64,000 bases of DNA, taken from the NCBI RefSeq assembly GCF_036320485.1, contig NZ_CP132911.1:248001-312000 (forward strand). Reading direction: 5' to 3'. Under the pieces are notes generated by a model, which was not told the origin of the DNA, did no database searches, and saw nothing but the letters and a program-made list of their open reading frames with translations. The position numbers were made by a program, and so were the translations under genes. Positions 17,101 to 25,857 of the stretch are shown here, piece by piece (position 1 is the stretch's first letter; each line of letters starts with the position of its first letter). Origin of the DNA: Dyella sp. A6 (GTDB lineage Bacteria; Pseudomonadota; Gammaproteobacteria; Xanthomonadales; Rhodanobacteraceae).

Positions 17101-17368
17101 TCAGAACGATAGTCCGCTATTTGGCAAGCCGAACAGCACGGTGTCTTCCTGGACAACGTTTGACTTCAACTTTGGTGTCTATCTGGGCGATCTTTCGTCC
17201 TCTGTTCCTGACTGGTTGAGCAATTCTTCGGTGTCGCTGCACGTGAATAATATATTCGACCGAAATCCACCCGTGGTGCTCACGGCCAGTGGTGCTGCGT
17301 TCGATGGAAACAACGCGAATATATTTGGACGCATGATTTCGCTCAACTTCAGCTACAGAGGGCTCTGA
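14174..17368 (+). CDS. TonB-dependent outer-membrane receptor
   Basis: 1064 residues. The signal peptide is near residues 1-25 (AALLLAGTATAAA). A long Lys/Ser/Thr-rich extension is followed by a TonB-box-like ISVVHTIGTN (around residues 90-105). The plug domain includes LRGLGPQATLVLVDGHRVTP and GGSAVYGSDAVAGVIDLVVRK. The rest is the beta-barrel, ending in the aromatic-rich MISLNFSYRG typical of outer-membrane proteins. It belongs to the large-receptor class used for oligosaccharides and plant compounds. The following genes are secreted hydrolases, so it probably imports their substrate or product. Confidence 0.9.
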   Translation: MNYRKNALVASIVAALLLAGTATAAATAPGVARNALGGAASGSSADGAASVGLTTQQTSTPGEKPVTKSGKTKAKTNVSVKGPITNLKSISVVHTIGTNIKGVAPVGAEAITLDRTDILRTGANSVHALLQTIPQISNDSPSGLGNERQGGTSAYGSANNGANSTQGVSANLRGLGPQATLVLVDGHRVTPTGAGTQFTSINQVPAAALKAVQVLTGGGSAVYGSDAVAGVIDLVVRKDFDGVEVTPRASWSNGHHTKGASAVVGHTWPKLGSLGHGNFMMTFDYSDRSAMLRSASPYLSDNLTRFGGVNNGIRGGTITTGANNGGVGPGQPGQPGSFSGGSGPVATPGATSNVAWCDTYSAGQCTSGTYLYRALPLGSVASTYADTAAQPSLQDRAGSDDYMPSQKRYQFDAFFNQAINQDLSVSFTGLWTHRDSTSRASSYYNSIPVVTVAPGSPYYIAPPAPAGGPMTVDLSPAALGLPAFITSNSDTNWDGIFEVHAGLWGDWHADFSATYGHDRACGECQSNLLDPGALQYYVDTGVINPLSTAPLTSAQLSDILGRNLQINKMSLQDDVLKFNGTVFDLPAGPLKAAIGVEHMRSTEKVINGASRTDEAAYGIYESAALPPVGFEGIGCTSPLPCPPRTQPDEFAYDNIEGRSRKSNSGFVEFYIPAVSAEQHIPLVRSLTFDVADRYDHYDGVGGRSDPKISFKWALSRDFQLQGTWGKSFVAPNLVQSDPFVFSYKAFVGYMPNLTGNSAISGSIPGLVNVGLIGGNKQNLKPETANTWSLSADITPHAVPGLKLSGTYYHVSYKDLILGVSSFPAGLLSAQGYATYKAYIHPVHNPSECSATNQVYDPALMPYVKAVGIYGIVTPAQLCQINVWVDQRGTNVGSMTENGADFNGRYDFTAAGSAWVFDFDATKVISERLGLTPTQPKISILGSMLNGGLVPWRGRASVTWIKGAVNATISGNYVGTYQNDSPLFGKPNSTVSSWTTFDFNFGVYLGDLSSSVPDWLSNSSVSLHVNNIFDRNPPVVLTASGAAFDGNNANIFGRMISLNFSYRGL

Positions 17369-17440
17369 CTGATCCACCAGGCCGGTTTGCTGCCTACTAG
17401 ATGGTTCAACTGGCTGTCCACTTGGCTTCTTTGGCGGTTT

Positions 17441-17473
17441 CCCGTCCACCCACTTGTCGCGTTGGTGGGCGGG
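17441..17473 (+). terminator. Strong hairpin after the TonB receptor gene
   Basis: CCCGTCCACC (17441-17450) pairs fully, with one G-T, to GGTGGGCGGG (17464-17473) around a 13-base loop. No long T-tract follows. It may be a weak terminator or a transcript-stabilising stem between receptor and glycosidase genes. Confidence 0.5.
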
Positions 17474-17597
17474 ATCTTCCGTTCAGACATAAAGCATGGA
17501 GTTTGCGCGCTGGTATCAATGCTTTGCGCAATACATGTTTTGTGTTCCGAAGCTTCGCGTAATGCCATGGAACATGGTTGAGGATTTGGAGGTTTCT

Positions 17598-20297
17598 GTG
17601 AAAAGTTTGCAGGTAAGGCACAAGTTCGTGCATGTGGTGTTAGGTGTGACACTGGTGAGTCTGGGGCTGACTGCGTGTTCTGCATCGGAACACGGTGCGG
17701 CTCACCCCGGAGCGAGCACAAAAGCCATGGCGGTGTCTGCGACGGGGGGCCACTCGTGTCCCTGGGGCTCGTCGAAGGCACCTATCGGTAAGCGTGTTGA
17801 CCAGCTGCTGGGCCGCATGACCCTGAGCCAGAAGATCCAAGAATTGCACGGTACAGGGGGATTTGGTGGTCGTGGGTATGCTGGGGAGATAGCGGCCATA
17901 CCGTCATTGTGCATCCCTGCACTGACATTGCAGGACGGGCCGGGTGGAGCCGGGGACGGTTTCATGAACGTCACGCAGTTGCCGGCACCGGTGGCGCTGG
18001 CAGCGACGTGGGATACGAATCTTGCCGAGCAGTACGGCGCCGTGGTCGGCGACGAACAGTGGGGCAAGGGTGTGGATGTCGACCTGGGGCCGACGGTGAA
18101 CATCGTGCGCGACCCGCGCTGGGGGCGTGCGTTTGAGTCTTACGGCGAGGACCCCTACCTCAACGGTTACATCGGGGCAGGTTACGTCAATGGCGTTCAG
18201 TCCACCGGCGTGATGGCGGAGGTCAAGCACTGGGCCCTCTACAACCAGGAAACCGATCGCAACACGTCGCTTGACGACGTGTCGGTCTCCGAGCGGACCA
18301 TGCAGGAACTGTACCTGCCGGCGTTCCAGATCATCGTCGACCATGCGCATCCGGCCTCTTTCATGTGTTCGTATGCGTCGATCAACGGTGACTACGCCTG
18401 CCAGAACTCCTTCCTGCTCACGAAGGTCTTGCGTGACCAATTCAAGTACCCGGGTTTCGTCGTGTCGGACTGGGACGGCACGCACTCCACGGTGGCATCA
18501 GCCAAGGCCGGTTTGAATGTGGAGATGCCGGCCGGGCTCTATTACGGCAAGGCGCTCGAGCAGGCAGTGAAGTCCGGAAAGGTGTCCACGGACACGATCG
18601 ACCAGCTGGTGCGTCCGATTCTGGTCGAGATGTTCCGCATGCATCTTTTTTCGCATCAACCGACCGGCAACATCTATTCGAAGGTGACGACGCCGGCGCA
18701 TGTGGATGTGGCCCGAGAAGTCGCCGAGCAAAGCGCGGTTCTTCTGAAGAATGCAGGTAACGTCTTGCCGCTGTCTGCAGAAAAGATTCATTCGATTGCG
18801 GTGATTGGTACCGATGCTGGTCCAGATGCGCTCACATCAGGTGGCGGGTCAGCGCGCATCAATGCCGATGCGATTGTGACGCCTCGTGAAGGTATCGAGA
18901 GTCGTGCCGGCAGTAGTGTCACAGTGCGGTATGCCCAGGGCGATGTTCCGGACGGACCGCCACCGCTGGTGCCGGCCAGATACCTGACGCCGGCCTCGGG
19001 CAAGGGTCATGGCTTGACCGAGCAGTTGTATGCCAATACGGACTTTTCGGGTACACCTGTCGCCACCCGTGTCTTGCCGGAACTGAACGTGCAGCTCTGG
19101 GGCAAGACGCCCAGCGCGAAACTGAAACAGGGGCAGTGGTCCGCAAAGTATTCCGGCACGATCAATCCACCGGTCAGCGGTATCTATACCTTCACGCTTA
19201 CCAGTGCAGGCGACGCAAAGCTGTTTGTCGATGGCAGGCAGATCATTACCCGTCCGATGTTTTCAACCGATACCCTCAGCGCGACTATCGAGCTTACGGC
19301 GGGCCGCCCGGTCAGCCTTGATGTGAAGTATCACGCGCCGTTGGGCATGTCGATTGCGGACATCCTTGGGTCGTCGTTGCGGCTTGGCTGGAAGGTTCCC
19401 GTACCTGGAAATGTCTGGCCACGTAAACGCGCCTTGCTGGAGCAGGCCGTGCACATGGCCGCCAAATCCGATGTGGCCATCGTGTTTGCGAGCAAGTTCG
19501 AAACCGAGGGAATGGACCTGCAAAATGCCGACCTAGGCAGCGATCTGGATCATCTGATTTCCGCGGTGGCCGCAGTCAACCCACACACCATCGTTGTGCT
19601 CAATACCGGTTCCGCGGTGACCATGCCTTGGCTGAACAAGGTGGCGGGTGTGGTCGAGGCATGGTACCCGGGGCAGGAGGATGGCAAGGCCATTGCGGCG
19701 CTGCTTTTTGGCGACGTGAATCCATCGGGCAAACTGCCGGTGACCTTTCCGCGGAGCCTGGCGGATGTGCCCGCATCCACACAGGCTCAGTGGCCTGGTG
19801 TCGACGGCAAGGTCGAGTACTCCGAGGGACTGCAGGTCGGATATCGGTGGTACGACGCCAAGCATGTGAAACCGCTGTTCGCGTTCGGTTCTGGTCTGTC
19901 CTACACCAGCTTCAAGTTCAGCCACCTGCATGTGACGCCGGAAGAGATCACGCCGCAGGGCTCGGTCGAAGTGACGGTCGAGATCACCAACACCGGTCAT
20001 CGTGCAGGTGCAGATGTGGCGCAATTGTATGTGGGCGATCCGGCGAGTACCGGCGAACCAGAAAAGCAGCTTCGAGGCTTCAGCAAAGTAGTGCTCGAGC
20101 CTGGCCAGACGCGCACCGTGAGTTTTTCGGTACCCGCCCATGCTTTTGCCGCCTGGAGCAAGTCAGCGGATGGCTGGCAGGTGGCCGATGGAAGCTACCG
20201 GATCCTTGTCGGCGATTCGTCCGAGCATCTGCCCGAACAGAGTGCGGTCAGAGTCTCGGCAGCGGCGAAAGGCCTGGTGGCAAAGGCGGCCCGATGA
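17598..20297 (+). CDS. GH3 beta-glucosidase-like lipoprotein with inserted PA14 domain
   Basis: 899 residues from the GTG at 17598, which has TTGGAGG 5 bases upstream; the in-frame upstream extension would hide the signal. The lipobox LTAC gives Cys27, so the enzyme is a lipoprotein. GH3 N-domain: KHWALYNQETDRNT and the nucleophile Asp291 in VVSDWDG. The C-domain (VAEQSAVLLKN...IAVIG onward) is split by a PA14 carbohydrate-binding module at about residues 470-620. A fibronectin-III-like domain lies near 790-865 (VEVTVEITNTGHRAGADVAQLYV). Such enzymes release terminal beta-glucose or related sugars from glycosides. The PA14 insertion is known from plant-glycoside-active GH3 enzymes. Confidence 0.9.
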   Translation: MKSLQVRHKFVHVVLGVTLVSLGLTACSASEHGAAHPGASTKAMAVSATGGHSCPWGSSKAPIGKRVDQLLGRMTLSQKIQELHGTGGFGGRGYAGEIAAIPSLCIPALTLQDGPGGAGDGFMNVTQLPAPVALAATWDTNLAEQYGAVVGDEQWGKGVDVDLGPTVNIVRDPRWGRAFESYGEDPYLNGYIGAGYVNGVQSTGVMAEVKHWALYNQETDRNTSLDDVSVSERTMQELYLPAFQIIVDHAHPASFMCSYASINGDYACQNSFLLTKVLRDQFKYPGFVVSDWDGTHSTVASAKAGLNVEMPAGLYYGKALEQAVKSGKVSTDTIDQLVRPILVEMFRMHLFSHQPTGNIYSKVTTPAHVDVAREVAEQSAVLLKNAGNVLPLSAEKIHSIAVIGTDAGPDALTSGGGSARINADAIVTPREGIESRAGSSVTVRYAQGDVPDGPPPLVPARYLTPASGKGHGLTEQLYANTDFSGTPVATRVLPELNVQLWGKTPSAKLKQGQWSAKYSGTINPPVSGIYTFTLTSAGDAKLFVDGRQIITRPMFSTDTLSATIELTAGRPVSLDVKYHAPLGMSIADILGSSLRLGWKVPVPGNVWPRKRALLEQAVHMAAKSDVAIVFASKFETEGMDLQNADLGSDLDHLISAVAAVNPHTIVVLNTGSAVTMPWLNKVAGVVEAWYPGQEDGKAIAALLFGDVNPSGKLPVTFPRSLADVPASTQAQWPGVDGKVEYSEGLQVGYRWYDAKHVKPLFAFGSGLSYTSFKFSHLHVTPEEITPQGSVEVTVEITNTGHRAGADVAQLYVGDPASTGEPEKQLRGFSKVVLEPGQTRTVSFSVPAHAFAAWSKSADGWQVADGSYRILVGDSSEHLPEQSAVRVSAAAKGLVAKAAR

Positions 20298-20507
20298 ATG
20301 GCTGCCTTGTCGAGGCCGTCCCGGAGAACCCTTTGCCGGCATGCATCAGCTATGGGTGCAGGTGTGGCTAGCGATATCAATTGAAGCAAGGTGGATTACC
20401 GTTCGATCACGTATTGATGGTGCCTGGCCTCCAATCGATTCAGGAGGCAGGCGAGCCACAGGGTCGGATGGGTGGTCCAAACTGAACGTTACACAGGAGG
20501 AATCCCT

Positions 20508-21932
20508 ATGAGCTATATGGGTAAGTTCACGAAGACGGTGTTGTCTATGGCGATCCTCGCCGCAGCAGGACCGGTTTTGGCCGGGACAACCGGGCCGGAA
20601 GTCACCGTCGCGAACGGCACACTCCAGGGAAGCGTGAGTGATGGCGTAGCTTCGTTCAAAGGTATTCCGTACGCCGCCCCGCCGATAGGCAACCTGCGTT
20701 GGCATGCTCCGCAGCCGGCAGCTTCCTGGAGTGGTGTGCGTCTGGCGACGAAGTATGAGCCGGATTGCAAGCAGACGCCTTTTCCCAGTGATGCGGCTCC
20801 ACTTGGAGTAAAGACTGCCGAAAACTGCCTCTACGCCAATGTGTGGCGACCCGCGGGAGACGTCCATGGCAAATTGCCAGTCATGGTCTGGATCTACGGT
20901 GGTGGTTTCATGAACGGCGGCTCGTCGCCACCCACCTACACGGGAGCCGACCTGGCCAAAAAGGGCATTGTCGTGGTCAGCTTCAACTACCGGGTTGGGC
21001 GTTTCGGATTCTTTGGGTTTCCGCAACTTGAGAAGGAGGAAGCAGCTTCCGGAGAGCCACGTGTGAATTTCGGCTTGATGGATCAGGTCGCGGCATTGAA
21101 GTGGATCAAGCACAACGTTGCTGCCTTCGGCGGAAATCCCAACGACATAACGGTCGTCGGACAGAGTGCCGGTGGCATGTCGGTGAACGTACTTTTGACC
21201 TCGCCGGAATCGCGCGGCTTGTTCGAGAAGGCGGTCATCTGGTCAGGCAGCAATGGACAGATGCATCTCACGCCGGCGCAGGCAGATGCAGCCGGCATCG
21301 CATTCGCAAAGAAAATGGGCATCAACCCGGACAGTCCGGATGCACTGAAGCAGTTGCGCGCCCTCTCAGCCAATCAGGTTGATGATGGCCTCAACATGAT
21401 GGCGTTGTTCAAGCGGGGTAAAGGCCCAGCCACCTTCACCATGCCGGTCGTGGATGGAAAGGTCAACGTCGGACCGTGGAGTGCTTACCAGAGCGGCAAT
21501 TTCGCCAAAGTCCCGGTCATGATCGGCGCGACCAATGCCGATATGGGTGGGCGTGACGGCTTCATGATCAAAGGCGCACGTGACATCGCTACGACCCTGA
21601 CCAAGCAGGGGGTGCCAGTGTATTACTACCGCTTCGATTATGTTGCATCGTCCATGCAGGGCCAGGGGTGGTACAAGCAGGGTGCTCCGCATGCGTCGGA
21701 TATTCCCTTCTGGTTTGACACGGAGGCGATCAAGTACGGCAAAAAGACGACGATCCGTGATCGTGAGGTCGGTAAGCTGGCCAGCAACTACCTGGTCAAT
21801 TTTGTCAAAACCGGTAATCCGAATGGAAAGGGGCTTCACGAGTGGCCCATTTATAATGCCGACAAACACAGCATGCTTACTTTTACCGCGAAGGGGGGCG
21901 TCATTAGCGGTTCCGACCCCTGGTCCAAGTAA
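20508..21932 (+). CDS. Secreted type-B carboxylesterase
   Basis: 474 residues from the ATG at 20508, with ACAGGAGG (20493-20500) 7 bases upstream. The signal peptide is cleaved near VLAGTT. Alpha/beta-hydrolase features: FKGIPYAAPPIGNLRW, VWIYGGGFMNGG (oxyanion hole), nucleophile Ser220 in GQSAGG and His395 in GAPHASDIP. At the usual position of the catalytic Glu the sequence reads GATNADMGG, so the acid is either the adjacent Asp or elsewhere. It is slightly shorter than common bacterial members (about 500-550). It probably removes acyl or aromatic ester groups of the same compound as the upstream hydrolases. Confidence 0.88.
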   Translation: MSYMGKFTKTVLSMAILAAAGPVLAGTTGPEVTVANGTLQGSVSDGVASFKGIPYAAPPIGNLRWHAPQPAASWSGVRLATKYEPDCKQTPFPSDAAPLGVKTAENCLYANVWRPAGDVHGKLPVMVWIYGGGFMNGGSSPPTYTGADLAKKGIVVVSFNYRVGRFGFFGFPQLEKEEAASGEPRVNFGLMDQVAALKWIKHNVAAFGGNPNDITVVGQSAGGMSVNVLLTSPESRGLFEKAVIWSGSNGQMHLTPAQADAAGIAFAKKMGINPDSPDALKQLRALSANQVDDGLNMMALFKRGKGPATFTMPVVDGKVNVGPWSAYQSGNFAKVPVMIGATNADMGGRDGFMIKGARDIATTLTKQGVPVYYYRFDYVASSMQGQGWYKQGAPHASDIPFWFDTEAIKYGKKTTIRDREVGKLASNYLVNFVKTGNPNGKGLHEWPIYNADKHSMLTFTAKGGVISGSDPWSK

Positions 21933-22101
21933 TCATGGGGGGCTGGCCGGATGAATGAGCATGTATGCCATTCCGGCCAGCTCGCACCGACGTCCATCCC
22001 CGTCCGGATTCAGTCGTTCCGTGCGGGTTAAAGAATGGAAGCCCCGTTTCGCCGAGGGAAGCTAGTCGGAGGTGCCTGGATGGTATGCGTTTATCGAGAA
22101 A

Positions 22102-22113
22102 GTGACCGGTCAC
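22102..22113. promoter_or_regulatory. 12-bp perfect palindrome between convergent genes
   Basis: GTGACCGGTCAC is self-complementary. It lies between the ends of the carboxylesterase and LysR genes, where an operator is not expected. It may be part of a shared terminator; function unclear. Confidence 0.25.
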
Positions 22114-22158
22114 ACCGTGGGTAGTGCACCCGGTCAGTCGGTCATATCAGTGGCGCAT

Positions 22159-23067
22159 TTACTTGTTGACAGGCTGGCGGGCATCGTCCCGGTGCTGTAG
22201 CGCTGAGCTGAAAGCGGTAGCAGCTGGCGACAAGATTTTCCGCTTGGACGTTAAAATACCTATTTCGCGCTTTATGGGGTTATCTTTAATCGGGCGATGT
22301 ATGAGTCCTTCGCACGATATGGAGTCAAGGGTCTTTAATGGCAGGACGGCAATGCCGACCCCGGCCTTTACCAGGCTTACTGCAGTCGACAGGCGATCCA
22401 CTTCGCAAGTGATCTCGATATCGAGGCGCGCCTGTTTCAAGGCGCGGTCAAGCAATTGCCGGACACTTGAATCGGTGGCGGTCGAGATGTGCGGGTAGCG
22501 CGTCAGTGACTTCAGGCTGGGTTGCTGTTGAGACTCGAGCTCATGTCCTTTGGGGAAAAATACATGCATCCGGTCTTCGAACAGTTTCACGAAATGAATA
22601 CCTTCGTCGTGACTGAGCAAGGTGCCTATGCCGAGGTCTACCGTTGCCTCAGACACCAGGGTCTGCAACTGGTCCGAGGGTACATCGATCATGCGAACTT
22701 CGATGCCGGGATAGCTCTCGCGGAACTTGGCGATCCTTGATGGCAGCCATGCGGCGGCAACCGTAGGGAGCGCGGCCATCACAAGCCGGCCGTGGTGAAG
22801 CGCACCCAACTCCTGAGCATGCTGTCGCACAGCATCGAAGTCGTCGAGGATTTGTTGCATCGGTCCCAACAGGCTGTTTCCTGCTGCTGTCAGTGAGACC
22901 TTGCGCCGGTCGCGATCAAATAATCGAACACCGAGCTCTTCCTCGAGTTGATGAATCTGGACCGTAAGTGTCGGTTGTGAAATGTGTAGACGCTGAGCAG
23001 CAGACGTGAAGCTGCCAAGCTTGGCGACCTGTATGAAACCGCGGATGTGGCGAAACCCCGAACTCAT
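22159..23067 (-). CDS. LysR-family transcriptional regulator
   Basis: 302 residues. The N-terminal winged helix-turn-helix is canonical: GFIQVAKLGSFTSAAQRLHISQPTLTVQIHQLEEELGVRLFDRDRR. The substrate-binding domain follows (GRLVMAALPTVAAAWLP, LVKAGVGIAVLP). Sequence near CynR/CbbR-type members with aromatic-acid effectors is typical, but the effector cannot be read. It is the only regulator in the island and is transcribed toward it, so it is the best candidate to control the catabolic genes. The nearest divergent gene on its upstream side is the small DUF1737 gene. Confidence 0.9.
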   Translation of the reverse strand: MSSGFRHIRGFIQVAKLGSFTSAAQRLHISQPTLTVQIHQLEEELGVRLFDRDRRKVSLTAAGNSLLGPMQQILDDFDAVRQHAQELGALHHGRLVMAALPTVAAAWLPSRIAKFRESYPGIEVRMIDVPSDQLQTLVSEATVDLGIGTLLSHDEGIHFVKLFEDRMHVFFPKGHELESQQQPSLKSLTRYPHISTATDSSVRQLLDRALKQARLDIEITCEVDRLSTAVSLVKAGVGIAVLPLKTLDSISCEGLIHRPIKDNPIKREIGILTSKRKILSPAATAFSSALQHRDDARQPVNK

Positions 23068-23268
23068 GAATTATCCGGATTGCGACAAATGGTGCAGTTA
23101 TACCCCAGATCTGCGCTTAGGTATCAAGCCTCGCATTCGTAGGTAACAAGTCACGGTCTGGTTCGCTGTTACCGTATTCTTCGGCCTCGAGATCCGGTTC
23201 GAGTACCGGTTCCTGTAACACGTTGCTTGGAGAGCTGAAGGCTCTCGGGTTTGATCGAGGTTTATCGC

Positions 23269-23487
23269 ATGGTTTCAGACAAGGCTTCGACATTGCCGCC
23301 GGACGGGCTTCCGGTCTATCGGGTGCTTACCGGGCCGGACGACGCGGCGTTCTGTCACCGGGTGAGTCAGGCGTTGTCGCTGGGATACGTGCTGCATGGT
23401 TCGCCGGCGCTGACATTCAATGGCACGAACGTCATCGTTGCGCAGGCGCTGATCTGGCCAGCGGCGAAGGTCGCTCATGACGCCTAG
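23269..23487 (+). CDS. DUF1737 domain small protein
   Basis: 72 residues. YRVLTGPDDAAFCHRVSQALSLGYVLHGSPALTFNG and VIVAQALIW are the hallmarks of DUF1737, a short single-domain family of unknown function often found near ilv or housekeeping genes. An upstream TTG at 23251 is also in frame; I prefer the ATG. No signal peptide. Confidence 0.75.
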   Translation: MVSDKASTLPPDGLPVYRVLTGPDDAAFCHRVSQALSLGYVLHGSPALTFNGTNVIVAQALIWPAAKVAHDA

Positions 23488-23559
23488 CATCTGCACCGGC
23501 GTCGACTTCCGCACTCGGGGGCGCCGGTGGGTGCCCGCATGTCACACGGCAGGACAGGC

Positions 23560-23862
23560 ATGATTCTTGAAGTTGCCACGTTGCAGGTGATCCCCGGACA
23601 GGCTGCTGCGTTCGAGGCAGCCTTCCATGAGGCACAGGCGATCATCGCCTCGATGCCCGGCTATGTTTCGCATGAGTTGCAGCGCTGCATCGAACAGCCC
23701 GATGCGTATGTGCTGCTGGTCCGCTGGCGGACGCTGGAAGACCACGAGGAGGGGTTCCGGAAGTCCAGCCAGTACCTGGCATGGAAGCGGCTGCTTCACG
23801 CTTTCTACGATCCGTTTCCCACCGTGCTGCACTACCGGCAGGTGGCTGGCACCGGCATCTGA
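23560..23862 (+). CDS. Antibiotic-biosynthesis-monooxygenase (ABM) domain protein
   Basis: 100 residues forming one ABM/dimeric alpha-beta-barrel domain: ILEVATLQVIPGQAAAFEAAFHEAQAIIASMPGYVSHEL, then LLVRWRTLEDHEEGF and the final helix-strand. Members bind small aromatics or quinones, or degrade haem; many are stress-related monooxygenases. ATG starts at 23539 or 23560 are possible. It runs convergent to ilvD and ends about 48 bases before the shared hairpin. Confidence 0.75.
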   Translation: MILEVATLQVIPGQAAAFEAAFHEAQAIIASMPGYVSHELQRCIEQPDAYVLLVRWRTLEDHEEGFRKSSQYLAWKRLLHAFYDPFPTVLHYRQVAGTGI

Positions 23863-23909
23863 CGGCGGTGCAGGATCGCGTTTCTGCAGCTCGATGCTGA
23901 CGATGTTTT

Positions 23910-23940
23910 GTCCCGCGCAACCGGTCGGTGTGCGCGGGAC
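23910..23940. terminator. Hairpin between convergent ABM and ilvD genes
   Basis: GTCCCGCGCA and TGCGCGGGAC are perfect 10-bp arms with an 11-base loop. The stem lies 8 bases past the ilvD stop and has TTTT on its left on the plus strand, but no T-tract downstream on either strand. It probably marks the 3' end of both transcripts. Confidence 0.55.
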
Positions 23941-23948
23941 GGCAGGTG

Positions 23949-25811
23949 TCAGTCGCGTTCGGCGATGCCCAGGCGGCTCAGGTCGCGCACTGCGCCGTTG
24001 GCGGCGTTGGACGCCATGGCGGCATAGGCCTGCAGGGCCACCGAGACCTGGCGCGTGCGGTTCTGCGGTTTCCAGGCCTGGCGGCCGCGGGCATCCATCG
24101 CGCTGCGGCGGGCGGCAAGCACCTCGTCGGACAGGTCGAGGTGGATGCGACGCTGGGGAATGTCGATCACGATGGGGTCGCCGTCTTGGACCAGGCCGAT
24201 CAGGCCGCCTTCGGCCGCCTCGGGCGAGACATGGCCGATCGACAGGCCCGAGGTGCCGCCGGAGAAGCGGCCGTCGGTGATCAACGCACAGGCCTTGCCC
24301 AGCCCCTTGGACTTCAGGTAGCTGGTGGGGTAGAGCATTTCCTGCATGCCGGGGCCGCCACGCGGGCCTTCGTAGCGGATCACCACCACGTCGCCGGTCT
24401 TCACCTTGTTGCCGAGAATGCCGGTGACGGCGTCTTCCTGGCTCTCGTAGACCTTGGCAGTGCCGTGGAAGGTGAGGATGGAGTCGTCCACGCCGGCGGT
24501 CTTCACGATGCAGCCTTCCGGCGCCAGGTTGCCGAACAGGATGGCCAGGCCGCCGTCCTTGCTGAAGGGGTGTTCGGCAGAGCGGATCACTCCGCCCTCG
24601 CGGTTGCTGTCGGTGCTTTCCCAGCGCGCCGATTGGCTGAAGGCGATCTGCGTGGGCACGTTGCCGGGGGCCGCGCGGTAGAAGGTCTGCACATCGTCGC
24701 TGTCGGTGCGCAGGATGTCCCAGCGGTCCAGCGCCGCGCCCAGCGAGGGCGAATGCACGGTGGGACGTGCGGTATCGATCAGGCCGGCCCGGTCCAGCTC
24801 GCCGAGGATGCCCATGATGCCGCCGGCGCGGTGCACGTCTTCCATGTGCACGTCGCTTTTCGCGGGCGCCACCTTGCACAGGCAGGGCACCCGGCGCGAG
24901 AGGCGGTCGATGTCGGCCATGGTGAAGTCGACGCCGCCTTCGCGCGCGGCCGCCAGCAGATGCAGCACGGTGTTGGTGGAGCCGCCCATCGCGATGTCCA
25001 GGCTCATCGCGTTCTCGAACGAGGAACGGTCGGCAATGCCGCGCGGCAGCGCGCTGGCGTCGTCCTGTTCGTACCAGCGACGGGCGAGTTCGACGATCAG
25101 GCCGCCGGCGCGACGGAACAGCTGCTCGCGGTCGGCATGGGTGGCCAGCACCGATCCGTTGCCGGGCAGGGCCAGGCCTAGCGCCTCGGTCAGGCAGTTC
25201 ATCGAGTTGGCGGTGAACATGCCCGAGCAGGAGCCGCAGGTGGGGCAGGCCGAGCGTTCGACCGCAGCCACTTCCTCATCGCTGTAGCTGTCGTCGGCGG
25301 CGGCTACCATGGCATCGATCAGGTCGAACTTACGCGTGGCGCCCTTCAGCACGGCCTTGCCCGATTCCATCGGGCCGCCGGACACGAACACCGCGGGAAT
25401 GTTCAGCCGCATCGCGGCCATCAGCATGCCGGGGGTGATCTTGTCGCAGTTGGAGATGCACACCAGGGCGTCGGCGCAGTGCGCGTTGGCCATGTACTCC
25501 ACGCTGTCGGCGATCAGCTCGCGCGAAGGCAGCGAATACAGCATGCCGCCGTGGCCCATGGCGATGCCGTCGTCCACCGCGATGGTGTTGAACTCCTTGG
25601 CGACGCCACCGGCGGCGGCGATTTCCTCGGCGACCAGCTTGCCGAGGTCGCGCAGGTGCACATGGCCGGGAACGAACTGGGTGAAGCTGTTGGCCACCGC
25701 GATGATGGGTTTACCGAAGTCCCCGTCCTTCATGCCTGTGGCGCGCCACAGGCTGCGGGCGCCCGCCATGTTGCGGCCGTGGGTGGTGGTGCGGGAACGG
25801 TAGGCGGGCAT
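23949..25811 (-). CDS. ilvD: Dihydroxy-acid dehydratase
   Basis: 620 residues, the usual bacterial length. It dehydrates 2,3-dihydroxy-3-methylbutanoate/-pentanoate to the 2-keto acids in valine and isoleucine synthesis, in the cytoplasm, using an iron-sulfur cluster. Start [19 protein letters not shown] as in E. coli IlvD. Cluster cysteines are visible in [11 protein letters not shown] and [18 protein letters not shown]. An open frame extends 63 codons upstream, but the family start is at 25811. It is the last gene of the ilv run, 46 bases after ilvA. In Xanthomonas the chromosomal integron lies beside ilvD, which makes the cassette array at the left of this window notable. Confidence 0.97.
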   Translation of the reverse strand: MPAYRSRTTTHGRNMAGARSLWRATGMKDGDFGKPIIAVANSFTQFVPGHVHLRDLGKLVAEEIAAAGGVAKEFNTIAVDDGIAMGHGGMLYSLPSRELIADSVEYMANAHCADALVCISNCDKITPGMLMAAMRLNIPAVFVSGGPMESGKAVLKGATRKFDLIDAMVAAADDSYSDEEVAAVERSACPTCGSCSGMFTANSMNCLTEALGLALPGNGSVLATHADREQLFRRAGGLIVELARRWYEQDDASALPRGIADRSSFENAMSLDIAMGGSTNTVLHLLAAAREGGVDFTMADIDRLSRRVPCLCKVAPAKSDVHMEDVHRAGGIMGILGELDRAGLIDTARPTVHSPSLGAALDRWDILRTDSDDVQTFYRAAPGNVPTQIAFSQSARWESTDSNREGGVIRSAEHPFSKDGGLAILFGNLAPEGCIVKTAGVDDSILTFHGTAKVYESQEDAVTGILGNKVKTGDVVVIRYEGPRGGPGMQEMLYPTSYLKSKGLGKACALITDGRFSGGTSGLSIGHVSPEAAEGGLIGLVQDGDPIVIDIPQRRIHLDLSDEVLAARRSAMDARGRQAWKPQNRTRQVSVALQAYAAMASNAANGAVRDLSRLGIAERD

Positions 25812-25857
25812 GCGGGGCTCCGGTAGGGGGTGATGGGCAGACGTTGCCGAAAGGGTT

